Source of the DNA: Ruminococcaceae bacterium UBA3215
GTDB taxonomy: Bacteria > Bacillota > Clostridia > Oscillospirales > Ruminococcaceae
Direction of reading: 5' to 3'
Length of the DNA stretch: 21,349 bases
Assembly (NCBI GenBank): GCA_002363155.1
Contig: DEWH01000015.1
Coordinates: forward strand, 402-21,750
The notes below the pieces were generated by a model. That model searched no databases. It saw only the letters and a program-made list of their open reading frames with translations, and was not told the DNA's origin. Positions 15,383-21,349 of the stretch are shown in pieces. The translations under genes and the position numbers were made by a program. The first letter of the stretch is position 1, and every line of letters begins with the position of its first letter.

Positions 15383-15510
15383 ATACTTCCTTTCTTTTAG
15401 TCTGTACCGCATAAACAGCGTGCGCAGACTGCGCCTGTCTGTGCGGCATTTATTTATCTCTGACGATACGCTCTGTGCAGTGCGTAACAGCGTGAAAGTG
15501 CGTATCGCGG
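15383..15510 (-). promoter_or_regulatory. Structured leader before the oxidoreductase operon
   Basis: On minus-strand RNA, two foldable units lie between the ATPase stop and the ferredoxin start. One pairs 15464-15471 with 15500-15507 (CGATACGC/GCGTATCG, 8 bp, 28-nt loop). The other is a nested stem: 15405-15411 with 15442-15448 (7 bp with one G-U), then ACAG/CTGT and GCGC/GCGC around 15422-15434. No T tract follows either, so they are not classical terminators. I do not recognise a known riboswitch. Function is unknown; attenuation, RNA processing or mRNA stability are options. Confidence 0.45.
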
Positions 15511-15518
15511 ATCGGAAC

Positions 15519-16178
15519 TTATTTTTCCCACAGGTTGCGCACATAGCGCTTAATGGGGTATTTTTCGGGGGCTTCTTCCGGCATAGCGCCTTCGGCTGCG
15601 CAGGTAGCGCAGATCGGCAGACCGGAGAGCCGTGAGACTTCCTCGGCGAAAGCGAGGGAGCTGCGGACGGTTTCTTCCGTAGTTTCTGCGCCGAGGGAGG
15701 AGTTGTTGATGATGCCGGTGTGCAGGAGACCGCAGGAATACTCTATTTCGCGCATTACCTGCACCGCGTCGGCAGCTTCTTTTGTAAGGTAGCGGTATCT
15801 GTTGATGACATATAGCATCTGTGAATCGCCGAACGCGGTTATTACCGGAGCGAAGCGTCCGAGAGCCTTTGCGCCCTCATCATCTCCGCCCACATCTATC
15901 ACAGCGTAACCGCCGTCGGCGAGAATGCTTTCCAGCGGGATATTGAGGGAGGGGATATCGAGGTTTGAGTTTGCGTAGACCGGCGCGTAAAGGCTGATGC
16001 CTTTTTCCGCAAACATACCTGTGAAGTCGGCTGTACGGAAATAGGGGTTTACGATATCGAGGTCGATAACGGTGCATTTCTCACCGCGGGCTGCGATATC
16101 GAGTGCGAGGTTCACCGAGAAATTGGTCTTGCCGGCACCGTAGTGACCGGTCACTATCGTGAGTTTTCTGTTATCCAA
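15519..16178 (-). CDS. P-loop ATPase of the CobQ/MinD/ParA-like class, linked to the oxidoreductase operon
   Basis: 219 residues. Walker A GHYGAGKTNFS (11-21) lacks the signature Lys of the deviant MinD/ParA loop. The IDLDIVNPYFRTADF block (38-52) is a SIMIBI-type switch I with conserved Asp, and YAVIDVGGDDEGAKAL (91-106) is Walker B. Cys190 and Cys193 form a CxxC near the C-terminus (LPICATCAAEG). Start is TTG at 16178: AAGGCGG lies 7 nt upstream and overlaps the previous stop, and no better ATG exists. It is cytosolic. Its partner is unknown. Its position in front of an iron-sulfur oxidoreductase recurs, as I recall, in related Clostridia; a role in assembling that enzyme is a guess. Confidence 0.85.
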   Translation of the reverse strand: MDNRKLTIVTGHYGAGKTNFSVNLALDIAARGEKCTVIDLDIVNPYFRTADFTGMFAEKGISLYAPVYANSNLDIPSLNIPLESILADGGYAVIDVGGDDEGAKALGRFAPVITAFGDSQMLYVINRYRYLTKEAADAVQVMREIEYSCGLLHTGIINNSSLGAETTEETVRSSLAFAEEVSRLSGLPICATCAAEGAMPEEAPEKYPIKRYVRNLWEK

Positions 16179-16190
16179 TATTATTCCGCC

Positions 16191-16721
16191 TTACATACCA
16201 ATGAACTGAGCGAGGGAAGCGGCAGCGGCAGCGCTGTACTGATAGCGGTCGGCGTATCTTTCGAGGTAATCGCCGAGGCTGCCTGCCATAGTGCCTATGA
16301 TGCCTATGAAAACAAAGCCGAGAACTATTGAGAGGGCGATAGAGATGAGCATAACGATCAGCATAGCCTTGCAGTAATTCTTTCTGCTTTCAGGACCGTC
16401 GCCGAATGCCCAGATAAAGAGGAAAACAAGGCTGATGATGCTGAAGAATGTGGTCACTATGATAGTGAGCACCCACTTGCCGACTGTCATTTCCTCAGCC
16501 GGTCTCTGCATCGGCTGTGCGTATGTATAGGGATTCTGTGCAGGAGCGGTATAGTTTGCGGGCGCGGAATAGCCTTCGTTTCTTCCGAAAGCGTTGTCGG
16601 GTCCGGCGGGAGAAGCTGACTGAGGCTCCGGCGGGATATTGGAGACGTTCTCTCCGCAGCGTGTGCAGAAGCGTTCGTCGTCCATAAGGAAGTTTCCGCA
16701 TCTTGTACATCTTTTTGCCAT
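16191..16721 (-). CDS. Zinc-ribbon membrane protein with two TM segments
   Basis: 176 residues. The N-terminal zinc ribbon has CxxC pairs Cys5/Cys8 and Cys19/Cys22 (KRCTRCGNF, RFCTRCGEN). A disordered linker rich in Pro, Ala, Tyr, Gln and Asn (about 28-78) follows, then two hydrophobic helices (about 82-106 and 118-143) and an Ala-rich tail. This double-zinc-ribbon plus two-helix layout is common in Firmicutes, but the function is unknown. The gene is 12 bp upstream of the ATPase gene on the same strand and shares its promoter, so the two are probably co-transcribed. Ribosome site AAAGGAAA precedes the ATG. Confidence 0.85.
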   Translation of the reverse strand: MAKRCTRCGNFLMDDERFCTRCGENVSNIPPEPQSASPAGPDNAFGRNEGYSAPANYTAPAQNPYTYAQPMQRPAEEMTVGKWVLTIIVTTFFSIISLVFLFIWAFGDGPESRKNYCKAMLIVMLISIALSIVLGFVFIGIIGTMAGSLGDYLERYADRYQYSAAAAASLAQFIGM

Positions 16722-16760
16722 AACAATTTCCTTTCCATTGTGTGATTAAACGTACACTAT

Positions 16761-16789
16761 ATAATAACACATTTTTTTATAAAAATCAA
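16761..16789 (-). promoter_or_regulatory. Promoter of the zinc-ribbon/ATPase/oxidoreductase transcription unit
   Basis: Minus strand TTGATT (16784-16789), 17-bp spacer, TATTAT (16761-16766). It is divergent from the polA promoter and separated from it by only 26 bp. Confidence 0.72.
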
Positions 16790-16815
16790 TGTTTTTATGA
16801 AAAATAGTTTTTGGG

Positions 16816-16844
16816 TTGATAAAATTTCCTTTTTATGATATAAT
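16816..16844 (+). promoter_or_regulatory. Promoter of polA
   Basis: TTGATA (16816-16821), 17-bp spacer, TATAAT (16839-16844), with an extended -10 TG at 16836-16837. The 5' leader carries a GC-rich hairpin (16856-16860 with 16873-16877, GCA/TGC inside). The ribosome site AAGGAGG is at 16916-16922. Confidence 0.85.
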
Positions 16845-16929
16845 TATGTTACTTTCCGCCCGCACAGGTGCAGGCGGGGAGATAAGAAGATATTACCGGG
16901 CGTGCTGATGCGCGTAAGGAGGAATATGA

Positions 16930-19413
16930 ATGAAACTGCTTGCAATTGACGGAAACAGCATTATCAACCGCGCGTTCTACGGGATAAAAATGCTTTCAAA
17001 TAAGAATGGGGTATTTACAAACGCGGTGACGGGGTTTCTGAATATCTATCTTAAGCTGACAGCTGCATATAAGCCGGACGGAGTGGCTGCGGCATTCGAT
17101 CTTAAAGCGCCTACGTTCCGCCACAAGGCTTATGACGGGTATAAGGCAGGAAGAAAGCCTATGCCGGACGAGCTGGCAATGCAGATGCCCTATGTGAAGG
17201 AACTGCTGAAGGCGCTGGGCGTGAAAGTTATAGAATGCGAGGGGTATGAGGCTGACGATATACTCGGTACACTGGCGCATGCCTGTGATTTGGCAGGAAA
17301 TGAGTGCATCATCGCAACCGGTGACCGTGACTCGTTCCAGCTGATAACCGACAGGGTCTATGTGAATCTTGCGGGGAACAAGGAAGATGTGCTGTACACT
17401 CCCGCAAAGATAATGGAGGTTTACGGAGTAGCACCGGCAGAGATGCTTGATGTGAAGGCATTGATGGGTGATGCAAGCGATAATATACCCGGTGTAAAGG
17501 GGATTGGCGAAAAGACGGCGCTTGCGCTGATACAGAAGTATCATGGGATAGACAATATCTTTGCGGACGTTTCGTCGGTGGAAGCAACCAAGTCGGTGAA
17601 AGAGAAGCTGGCTTCCGGCGAGGAGAGCGCAAGGCTCAGCCGTATGCTCGGCGAGATAGTCAAAGATGCCCCCGTCGGCATCACGCCGGAGGATTGCGTT
17701 TCGGGAGAACGCGATGAAGTGAAGCTGGCAGGGATACTGACAGAGCTTGAGATGTTTGCGATGATAAAGAAACTCGGTCTGAAAGCGGAAGCGTTGGAAA
17801 CGGCAGCCGCTCATGCCGGGGATAACGAAAAGACAAGTGCCGGAGATGAGGAACTCCCGCCGTTTGACGGGAGCATTGCGGATTATCTGCTAACAGAGGA
17901 CGGGAGACTGCTGAAATATGTGAACGGGGTGCAGACGGAAGCGGACATATCGGAACTTGCGGGGAATATGCCGAAGAGGACGTTTGATCTGAAAGGTATG
18001 CTGAGTAAGCTGGATCGTCCGGTTGAGAACGTGGTGTTTGACTGCACGCTGGCGGCGTACCTTCTCAACGTGAATGCTTCCGAGTACGATATAGGACGGC
18101 TTTGCGCGGAATACGGAGTTGCTGCCGGCAATTCGGACGCGGCGACTGTTCATGCTCTCGGTGCGGCGCTGAACGCAAGGGTCTGCGAAGAGGGAATGGA
18201 AAAGCTGCTGCGCGATATCGAGATCCCGCTTGCTTATGTGCTTGTTTCTATGGAAAAAGAGGGTATTGCCGTTGACAGGGAGGCTCTTGTGGATTTCGGA
18301 AAGAGACTGTCCGAAGAAGCGGACGAGCTTGCACAGCAGATATATGTGTGCGCAGGGGAGCCGTTCAACATAGGCTCGCCGAAACAGCTCGGAAAGATCC
18401 TGTTCGAGAAAATGGGACTGCCCCACGGGAAAAAGACCAAGACAGGATATTCCACAAATGCGGAGGTCCTTGAGGAGCTTTCCGGGTATGATCCGATAAT
18501 CGAGCTGATACTGCGCTGGAGGGCGGTCACGAAGCTGGATTCCACCTATGCGCAGGGACTTCTGAAAGAGATCGGTGAGGACGGGCGGATCCACACCACT
18601 TTCAAGCAGACAGAAACGCGAACAGGGCGCATTTCCTCAGCCGAGCCGAATATACAGAACATACCGGTGAGAACGGAGCTGGGACGGGAATTCAGACGGT
18701 TCTTTACGGCGAAGGAAGGCTATGTGCTGGTCGATGCGGACTACTCCCAGATAGAACTGCGTATTCTTGCGCATCTGTCCGATGACAAGGCGATGATAGA
18801 AGCATTCAGAAGCGGTGAGGACATACACACCGTTACCGCGTCGCAGGTGTTCGATCAGCCGATAGAGTGGGTCACGCCGGAGATGCGCCGGAGTGCGAAA
18901 GCGGTCAACTTCGGCATTGTGTACGGTATAGGCGCGTTTTCGCTGTCAAAGGACATCGGCGTGTCGGTGGCGGAAGCGGATAGATATATAAAGAACTACC
19001 TGAACAAGTATTCGGGGGTTGATGCGTATATGAAAAAGACTGTTGCGGACGGCAGAAAGAACGGTTTTGTTACGACGATGTGGGGAAGAAGGCGCTATGT
19101 GCCGGAACTCTCCGCGTCAAACAAGAACGTGCAGAAGCTCGGCGAAAGAATAGCTATGAACACGCCGGTGCAGGGAACTGCGGCGGACGTGATAAAGCTG
19201 GCAATGATAAAGGTTTACAGGCGGCTCGCGGAGGAAAAGCTGGACGCTAAACTGATACTGCAGGTGCATGACGAGCTTATAGCCGAAGCATCGGAGAGCT
19301 GTGCGGAGCGGGTCGCGCAGATAGTGGCGGAGGAAATGGAGAATGCCGCGGAACTGCGGGTGCCGCTGACGGTCGATGCAAAGACAGGCAAGAGCTGGTA
19401 TGAGGCGCACTGA
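16930..19413 (+). CDS. polA: DNA polymerase I, with a reduced 3'-5' exonuclease domain
   Basis: 827 residues, about 100 shorter than E. coli Pol I. The 5' nuclease domain (1-290) is intact: AIDGNSIINRAF, EADDILGTLA (107-116), IIATGDRDSFQLI and VKALMGDASDNIPGVKGIGEKTA. The middle region (about 305-430) is short, and the Asp/Glu exonuclease motif (DTET type) is absent, so proofreading is probably lost. The polymerase domain has motif A VDADYSQIELR (Asp604), motif B RRSAKAVNFGIVYG and motif C VHDEL (Asp781, Glu782). The enzyme fills gaps and removes RNA primers during replication and repair. ATG 16930 is 7 nt after AAGGAGG; an out-of-frame ATG at 16926 lies between. The rimI gene follows by 1 bp. 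Confidence 0.97.
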   Translation: MKLLAIDGNSIINRAFYGIKMLSNKNGVFTNAVTGFLNIYLKLTAAYKPDGVAAAFDLKAPTFRHKAYDGYKAGRKPMPDELAMQMPYVKELLKALGVKVIECEGYEADDILGTLAHACDLAGNECIIATGDRDSFQLITDRVYVNLAGNKEDVLYTPAKIMEVYGVAPAEMLDVKALMGDASDNIPGVKGIGEKTALALIQKYHGIDNIFADVSSVEATKSVKEKLASGEESARLSRMLGEIVKDAPVGITPEDCVSGERDEVKLAGILTELEMFAMIKKLGLKAEALETAAAHAGDNEKTSAGDEELPPFDGSIADYLLTEDGRLLKYVNGVQTEADISELAGNMPKRTFDLKGMLSKLDRPVENVVFDCTLAAYLLNVNASEYDIGRLCAEYGVAAGNSDAATVHALGAALNARVCEEGMEKLLRDIEIPLAYVLVSMEKEGIAVDREALVDFGKRLSEEADELAQQIYVCAGEPFNIGSPKQLGKILFEKMGLPHGKKTKTGYSTNAEVLEELSGYDPIIELILRWRAVTKLDSTYAQGLLKEIGEDGRIHTTFKQTETRTGRISSAEPNIQNIPVRTELGREFRRFFTAKEGYVLVDADYSQIELRILAHLSDDKAMIEAFRSGEDIHTVTASQVFDQPIEWVTPEMRRSAKAVNFGIVYGIGAFSLSKDIGVSVAEADRYIKNYLNKYSGVDAYMKKTVADGRKNGFVTTMWGRRRYVPELSASNKNVQKLGERIAMNTPVQGTAADVIKLAMIKVYRRLAEEKLDAKLILQVHDELIAEASESCAERVAQIVAEEMENAAELRVPLTVDAKTGKSWYEAH

Positions 19414-19414
19414 T

Positions 19415-19837
19415 ATGAACAGCGAAGAGTTTATAGTGTACGCGGAGAGCGTGTGCTTTGATGACCCGTGGACTGCGGAGAGCGTGAGATCCGCGGTTGA
19501 GAGCGGATATGGCGTCTGTGCGGTCGAGGACGGTGTCGGGTATGCGATCGGGCGTTTATCGTTCGACGAGGCGGAACTGCACCGGATAGCGGTACTGCCC
19601 GGAAAAAGGCGCGGACATGCCGGAGACAGGCTTCTGGAGCGGTTTATCTCGGAATGCGGTGAGCGCGGAGCGGAGAAGCTGTTCCTTGAAGTGCGTTCGA
19701 TGAACATGCCGGCGAGAAGGCTTTATGAAAAGCACGGGTTTGCTGTGATATCGGTACGCAAAGGTTACTACGGCGATGATGATGCGGTCATTTATCTGCT
19801 TGACATGAAAAGCACAAATCAAAATTGCTCTGAATAA
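19415..19837 (+). CDS. rimI: RimI-type ribosomal protein/protein N-acetyltransferase (GNAT)
   Basis: 140 residues from ATG 19415, one base after the polA stop. Earlier in-frame ATGs at 19376 and 19400 overlap polA and would need longer N-termini that are not family-like. The GNAT fold is clear: HRIAVLPGKRRGHAGDRLLERF carries the acetyl-CoA loop (R-R-G-H-A-G-D), followed by LFLEVRSMNMPARRLYEKHGFAVISVRKGYY and the DDAVIYLLDM ending typical of RimI. RimI acetylates the N-terminal residue of ribosomal protein S18, and may act more widely. The upstream polA likely drives its expression by coupling. The substrate is inferred from family. Confidence 0.9.
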   Translation: MNSEEFIVYAESVCFDDPWTAESVRSAVESGYGVCAVEDGVGYAIGRLSFDEAELHRIAVLPGKRRGHAGDRLLERFISECGERGAEKLFLEVRSMNMPARRLYEKHGFAVISVRKGYYGDDDAVIYLLDMKSTNQNCSE

Positions 19838-19840
19838 GAT

Positions 19841-19866
19841 AATTTTGCGCAAAATTGATGTTTTTT
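19841..19866 (+). terminator. Weak palindromic terminator after rimI
   Basis: A perfect 16-bp palindrome AATTTTGCGCAAAATT (19841-19856) is followed by GATG and TTTTTT (19861-19866). The stem is only A-T around a GCGC loop, so it is weak as a terminator. An alternative pairing CAAAATT (19820-19826) with AATTTTG (19841-19847) exists. It could also be a binding site. Confidence 0.5.
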
Positions 19867-19887
19867 GTAAAAAATGCTGTTCAGGTA

Positions 19888-19916
19888 TGGACAAAACGGG
19901 AAAAATGTGTTAAAAT
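19888..19916 (+). promoter_or_regulatory. Promoter of the second chemoreceptor
   Basis: TGGACA (19888-19893), 17-bp spacer, TAAAAT (19911-19916); one mismatch in each hexamer. The start codon is 51 nt further, with GGAGGTG (19956-19962) 4 nt before it. Confidence 0.75.
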
Positions 19917-19966
19917 ATATGTAATAATGCGGTGGTTTGCCGAAAAATCCTTTCCGGAGGTGTTCC

Positions 19967-21349
19967 ATGAGATCTTCTGCTGAGAGTATTATAAAAAAGT
20001 TCACGCTTATCGTCGGCGGCATTAGTGCGGTGCTGTTCCTTGTCACGGCGATAATAGGCATAACTATGCTGTCGTCGGGCGGTGTTCCCGTTCTGATCGT
20101 CGGCATTATCGGTCTTTGTGTCGCCATAGGCGGTACAGCGGCTTCTCTAAAGACGTTCGGATCAAAGGTGTTTGAGCCTCTCGGAGAGGTGGCAAAGGCT
20201 GCTGAAAAGTTCAATGCAGGCGATTACAGCGCATCTCTAAAGTTAAACACCGGTACGGATATCGACAGCATCGCGGCTGCCATAGGTTCGGCATCGGAGA
20301 ATACCCGAGTAAGCTCGGAGATAATCAGCGATATCGCAAAGGGCGATTTCTCGCGCGATATTTCCGCTGTATCCGGCAGCAATTCCGTTATAGACGGGCT
20401 CAAATCCCTGTACCGCAATATGTCTCTTGCGTTCAGCGACATCTCCAGCGGCGCGGAGAAAGTGAATATCGACGGCGAGCGCGTTTCAGCGGCTTCCCGC
20501 ACACTTTCGCAGGGGGTCAATGCACAGGTCAGCACTGTCGAGGAGCTTTCAACTACCGTGAACGAAGTACGCTCCGCAGTCGTGAAGAATGCGGAAAATG
20601 CCCGTGACGCGCATAAGAACGCGGAAGAAGCGAGCGATGCGGTCAGATTCGGAACGGAGAAGATGAACGAGCTTCTCAAGGCAATGGACGATATCAGCAA
20701 CTCCACCAACGAGATCGCAAAGTTCAACAAGGTCATTGAAGATATCGCGTTCCAGACGAATATACTTGCGCTTAACGCTTCCGTTGAGGCAGCAAGGGCG
20801 GGTGAAGCCGGCAAGGGATTTGCTGTTGTTGCGAACGAGGTCAAGAATCTTGCCATAAAGTCACAGGAAGCTTCGCACCAGACAAGCACGGTCATTATGA
20901 GCTGCGTTGAGAGCGTTAAGGACGGCGTTGAGAAGACGCAGGAGACCGCAAAGGCATTCAGCCTCATCGCGGAAAAGGCTGAAGAGATCGGCGCAGGTCT
21001 GAATGTTATTTCGAGAGAGTGCGAACAGCAGTCCGAAGCTATTTCGCAGATAAATATAGGTGTAAACCAGATAAGCGATATAATCCAGAATACTTCCGCG
21101 ACTGCGGACGAGTGTGCTCTTTCTGCGGAAGCGCTTTCCGGCCGCTCCGGAGACCTTCGTGAGATAGTAGGAAGATTCAGATTCGGTGATTTGAAGGGCG
21201 CTGCTCCGAGAGCCGCAAACACTGCACCGGCAAAGCCTTCCGTTAAGTCTTATGCTGCACCGAAGTCTGTTGAGAAGCCGGCATTTACTCCGGCTCCCGC
21301 ATCTGCATCCAAATCAGCTTACAGACCTGCACCGAAGCCTGCGTCTGCC
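19967..21349 (+). CDS. Methyl-accepting chemotaxis protein without an extracellular sensor (3' truncated by window)
   Basis: 461 codons are seen and the frame is open at the window end. The ATG has a strong ribosome site. TM1 (about 12-35) and TM2 (about 38-60) are separated by only a few residues (SSGG), so there is no extracellular ligand domain. A HAMP-like region follows to about 130, then helical coiled coil. The signalling tip FQTNILALNASVEAARAGEA starts at Phe262 and FAVVANEVKNLA follows. From about residue 410 the tail is rich in Ala, Pro, Lys and Ser (APRAANTAPAKPS...), likely disordered. The receptor probably senses a membrane or cytoplasmic cue such as energy state, or works with a partner. 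It is a separate receptor from the one at 5669, and no che genes are in view. Confidence 0.93.
   Translation, partial: MRSSAESIIKKFTLIVGGISAVLFLVTAIIGITMLSSGGVPVLIVGIIGLCVAIGGTAASLKTFGSKVFEPLGEVAKAAEKFNAGDYSASLKLNTGTDIDSIAAAIGSASENTRVSSEIISDIAKGDFSRDISAVSGSNSVIDGLKSLYRNMSLAFSDISSGAEKVNIDGERVSAASRTLSQGVNAQVSTVEELSTTVNEVRSAVVKNAENARDAHKNAEEASDAVRFGTEKMNELLKAMDDISNSTNEIAKFNKVIEDIAFQTNILALNASVEAARAGEAGKGFAVVANEVKNLAIKSQEASHQTSTVIMSCVESVKDGVEKTQETAKAFSLIAEKAEEIGAGLNVISRECEQQSEAISQINIGVNQISDIIQNTSATADECALSAEALSGRSGDLREIVGRFRFGDLKGAAPRAANTAPAKPSVKSYAAPKSVEKPAFTPAPASASKSAYRPAPKPASA

Noticed and set aside
20224..21222. 332-codon minus-strand frame, rich in Ser and Ala
   Set aside because: It is the antisense of the chemoreceptor coiled coil; the low-complexity make-up mirrors its codon bias.

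Overview
The window looks like a chromosomal segment of a moderate-GC anaerobic Firmicute, most likely Ruminococcus or another Oscillospiraceae. This rests on a ferredoxin-dependent 2-oxoacid oxidoreductase operon, a Cna_B/SpaA surface protein with an NPHTG sorting signal, a CpoA-like lipid glycosyltransferase, QueH, strong AGGAGG-type ribosome sites and sigma-A promoters with 17-bp spacers. No IS element, integrase, CRISPR array, rRNA or tRNA was seen. The species call is inference.

Layout. (1) 1-1175: 3' part of a wall-anchored surface protein, with a clean terminator. (2) 1199-1565: a 68-codon gene with a perfect-consensus promoter and its own terminator. (3) 1583-5536, minus strand: glycogen phosphorylase with its own promoter, then a two-gene unit of a cytidylate-kinase-like protein and a HAD phosphatase that overlap by 4 bp. 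(4) 5603-7660, plus strand: a full chemoreceptor with an extracellular sensor. (5) 7659-10817, minus strand: a tightly overlapping operon of histidine phosphatase, YcxB-like membrane protein, QueH and a sulfatase-fold gene. The last gene is broken by a frameshift and seems also to have lost its membrane region. (6) 10867-11726, plus strand: an XRE-type regulator whose promoter contains repeats that could be an operator. (7) 11725-16789, minus strand: a zinc-ribbon membrane protein, a P-loop ATPase, a delta-alpha-beta-gamma 2-oxoacid:ferredoxin oxidoreductase and then a GT4 glycosyltransferase. (8) 16816-19866, plus strand: polA with a reduced proofreading domain, followed by rimI. (9) 19888-end, plus strand: a second chemoreceptor with almost no extracellular part, running off the window.

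How the genes fit together. Glycogen phosphorylase releases glucose-1-phosphate from storage or dietary glucan. The oxidoreductase turns 2-oxoacids plus CoA into acyl-CoA and reduced ferredoxin, as expected of an amino-acid-fermenting or synthesising anaerobe. The two chemoreceptors imply a chemotaxis system encoded elsewhere. The remaining genes are housekeeping functions (tRNA modification, replication and repair, ribosomal protein acetylation, membrane glycolipid synthesis). Every gap between genes is shorter than 300 bp, and the longer ones (3980-4216, 5467-5668, 10738-10974, 16722-16929) hold promoters.

The most notable items are the doubly damaged sulfatase-fold gene, the ATPase and zinc-ribbon genes leading into the oxidoreductase operon with a foldable leader between them, the small consensus-promoter gene, and the sensor-less chemoreceptor. 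I did not find a clearly novel multi-gene system.
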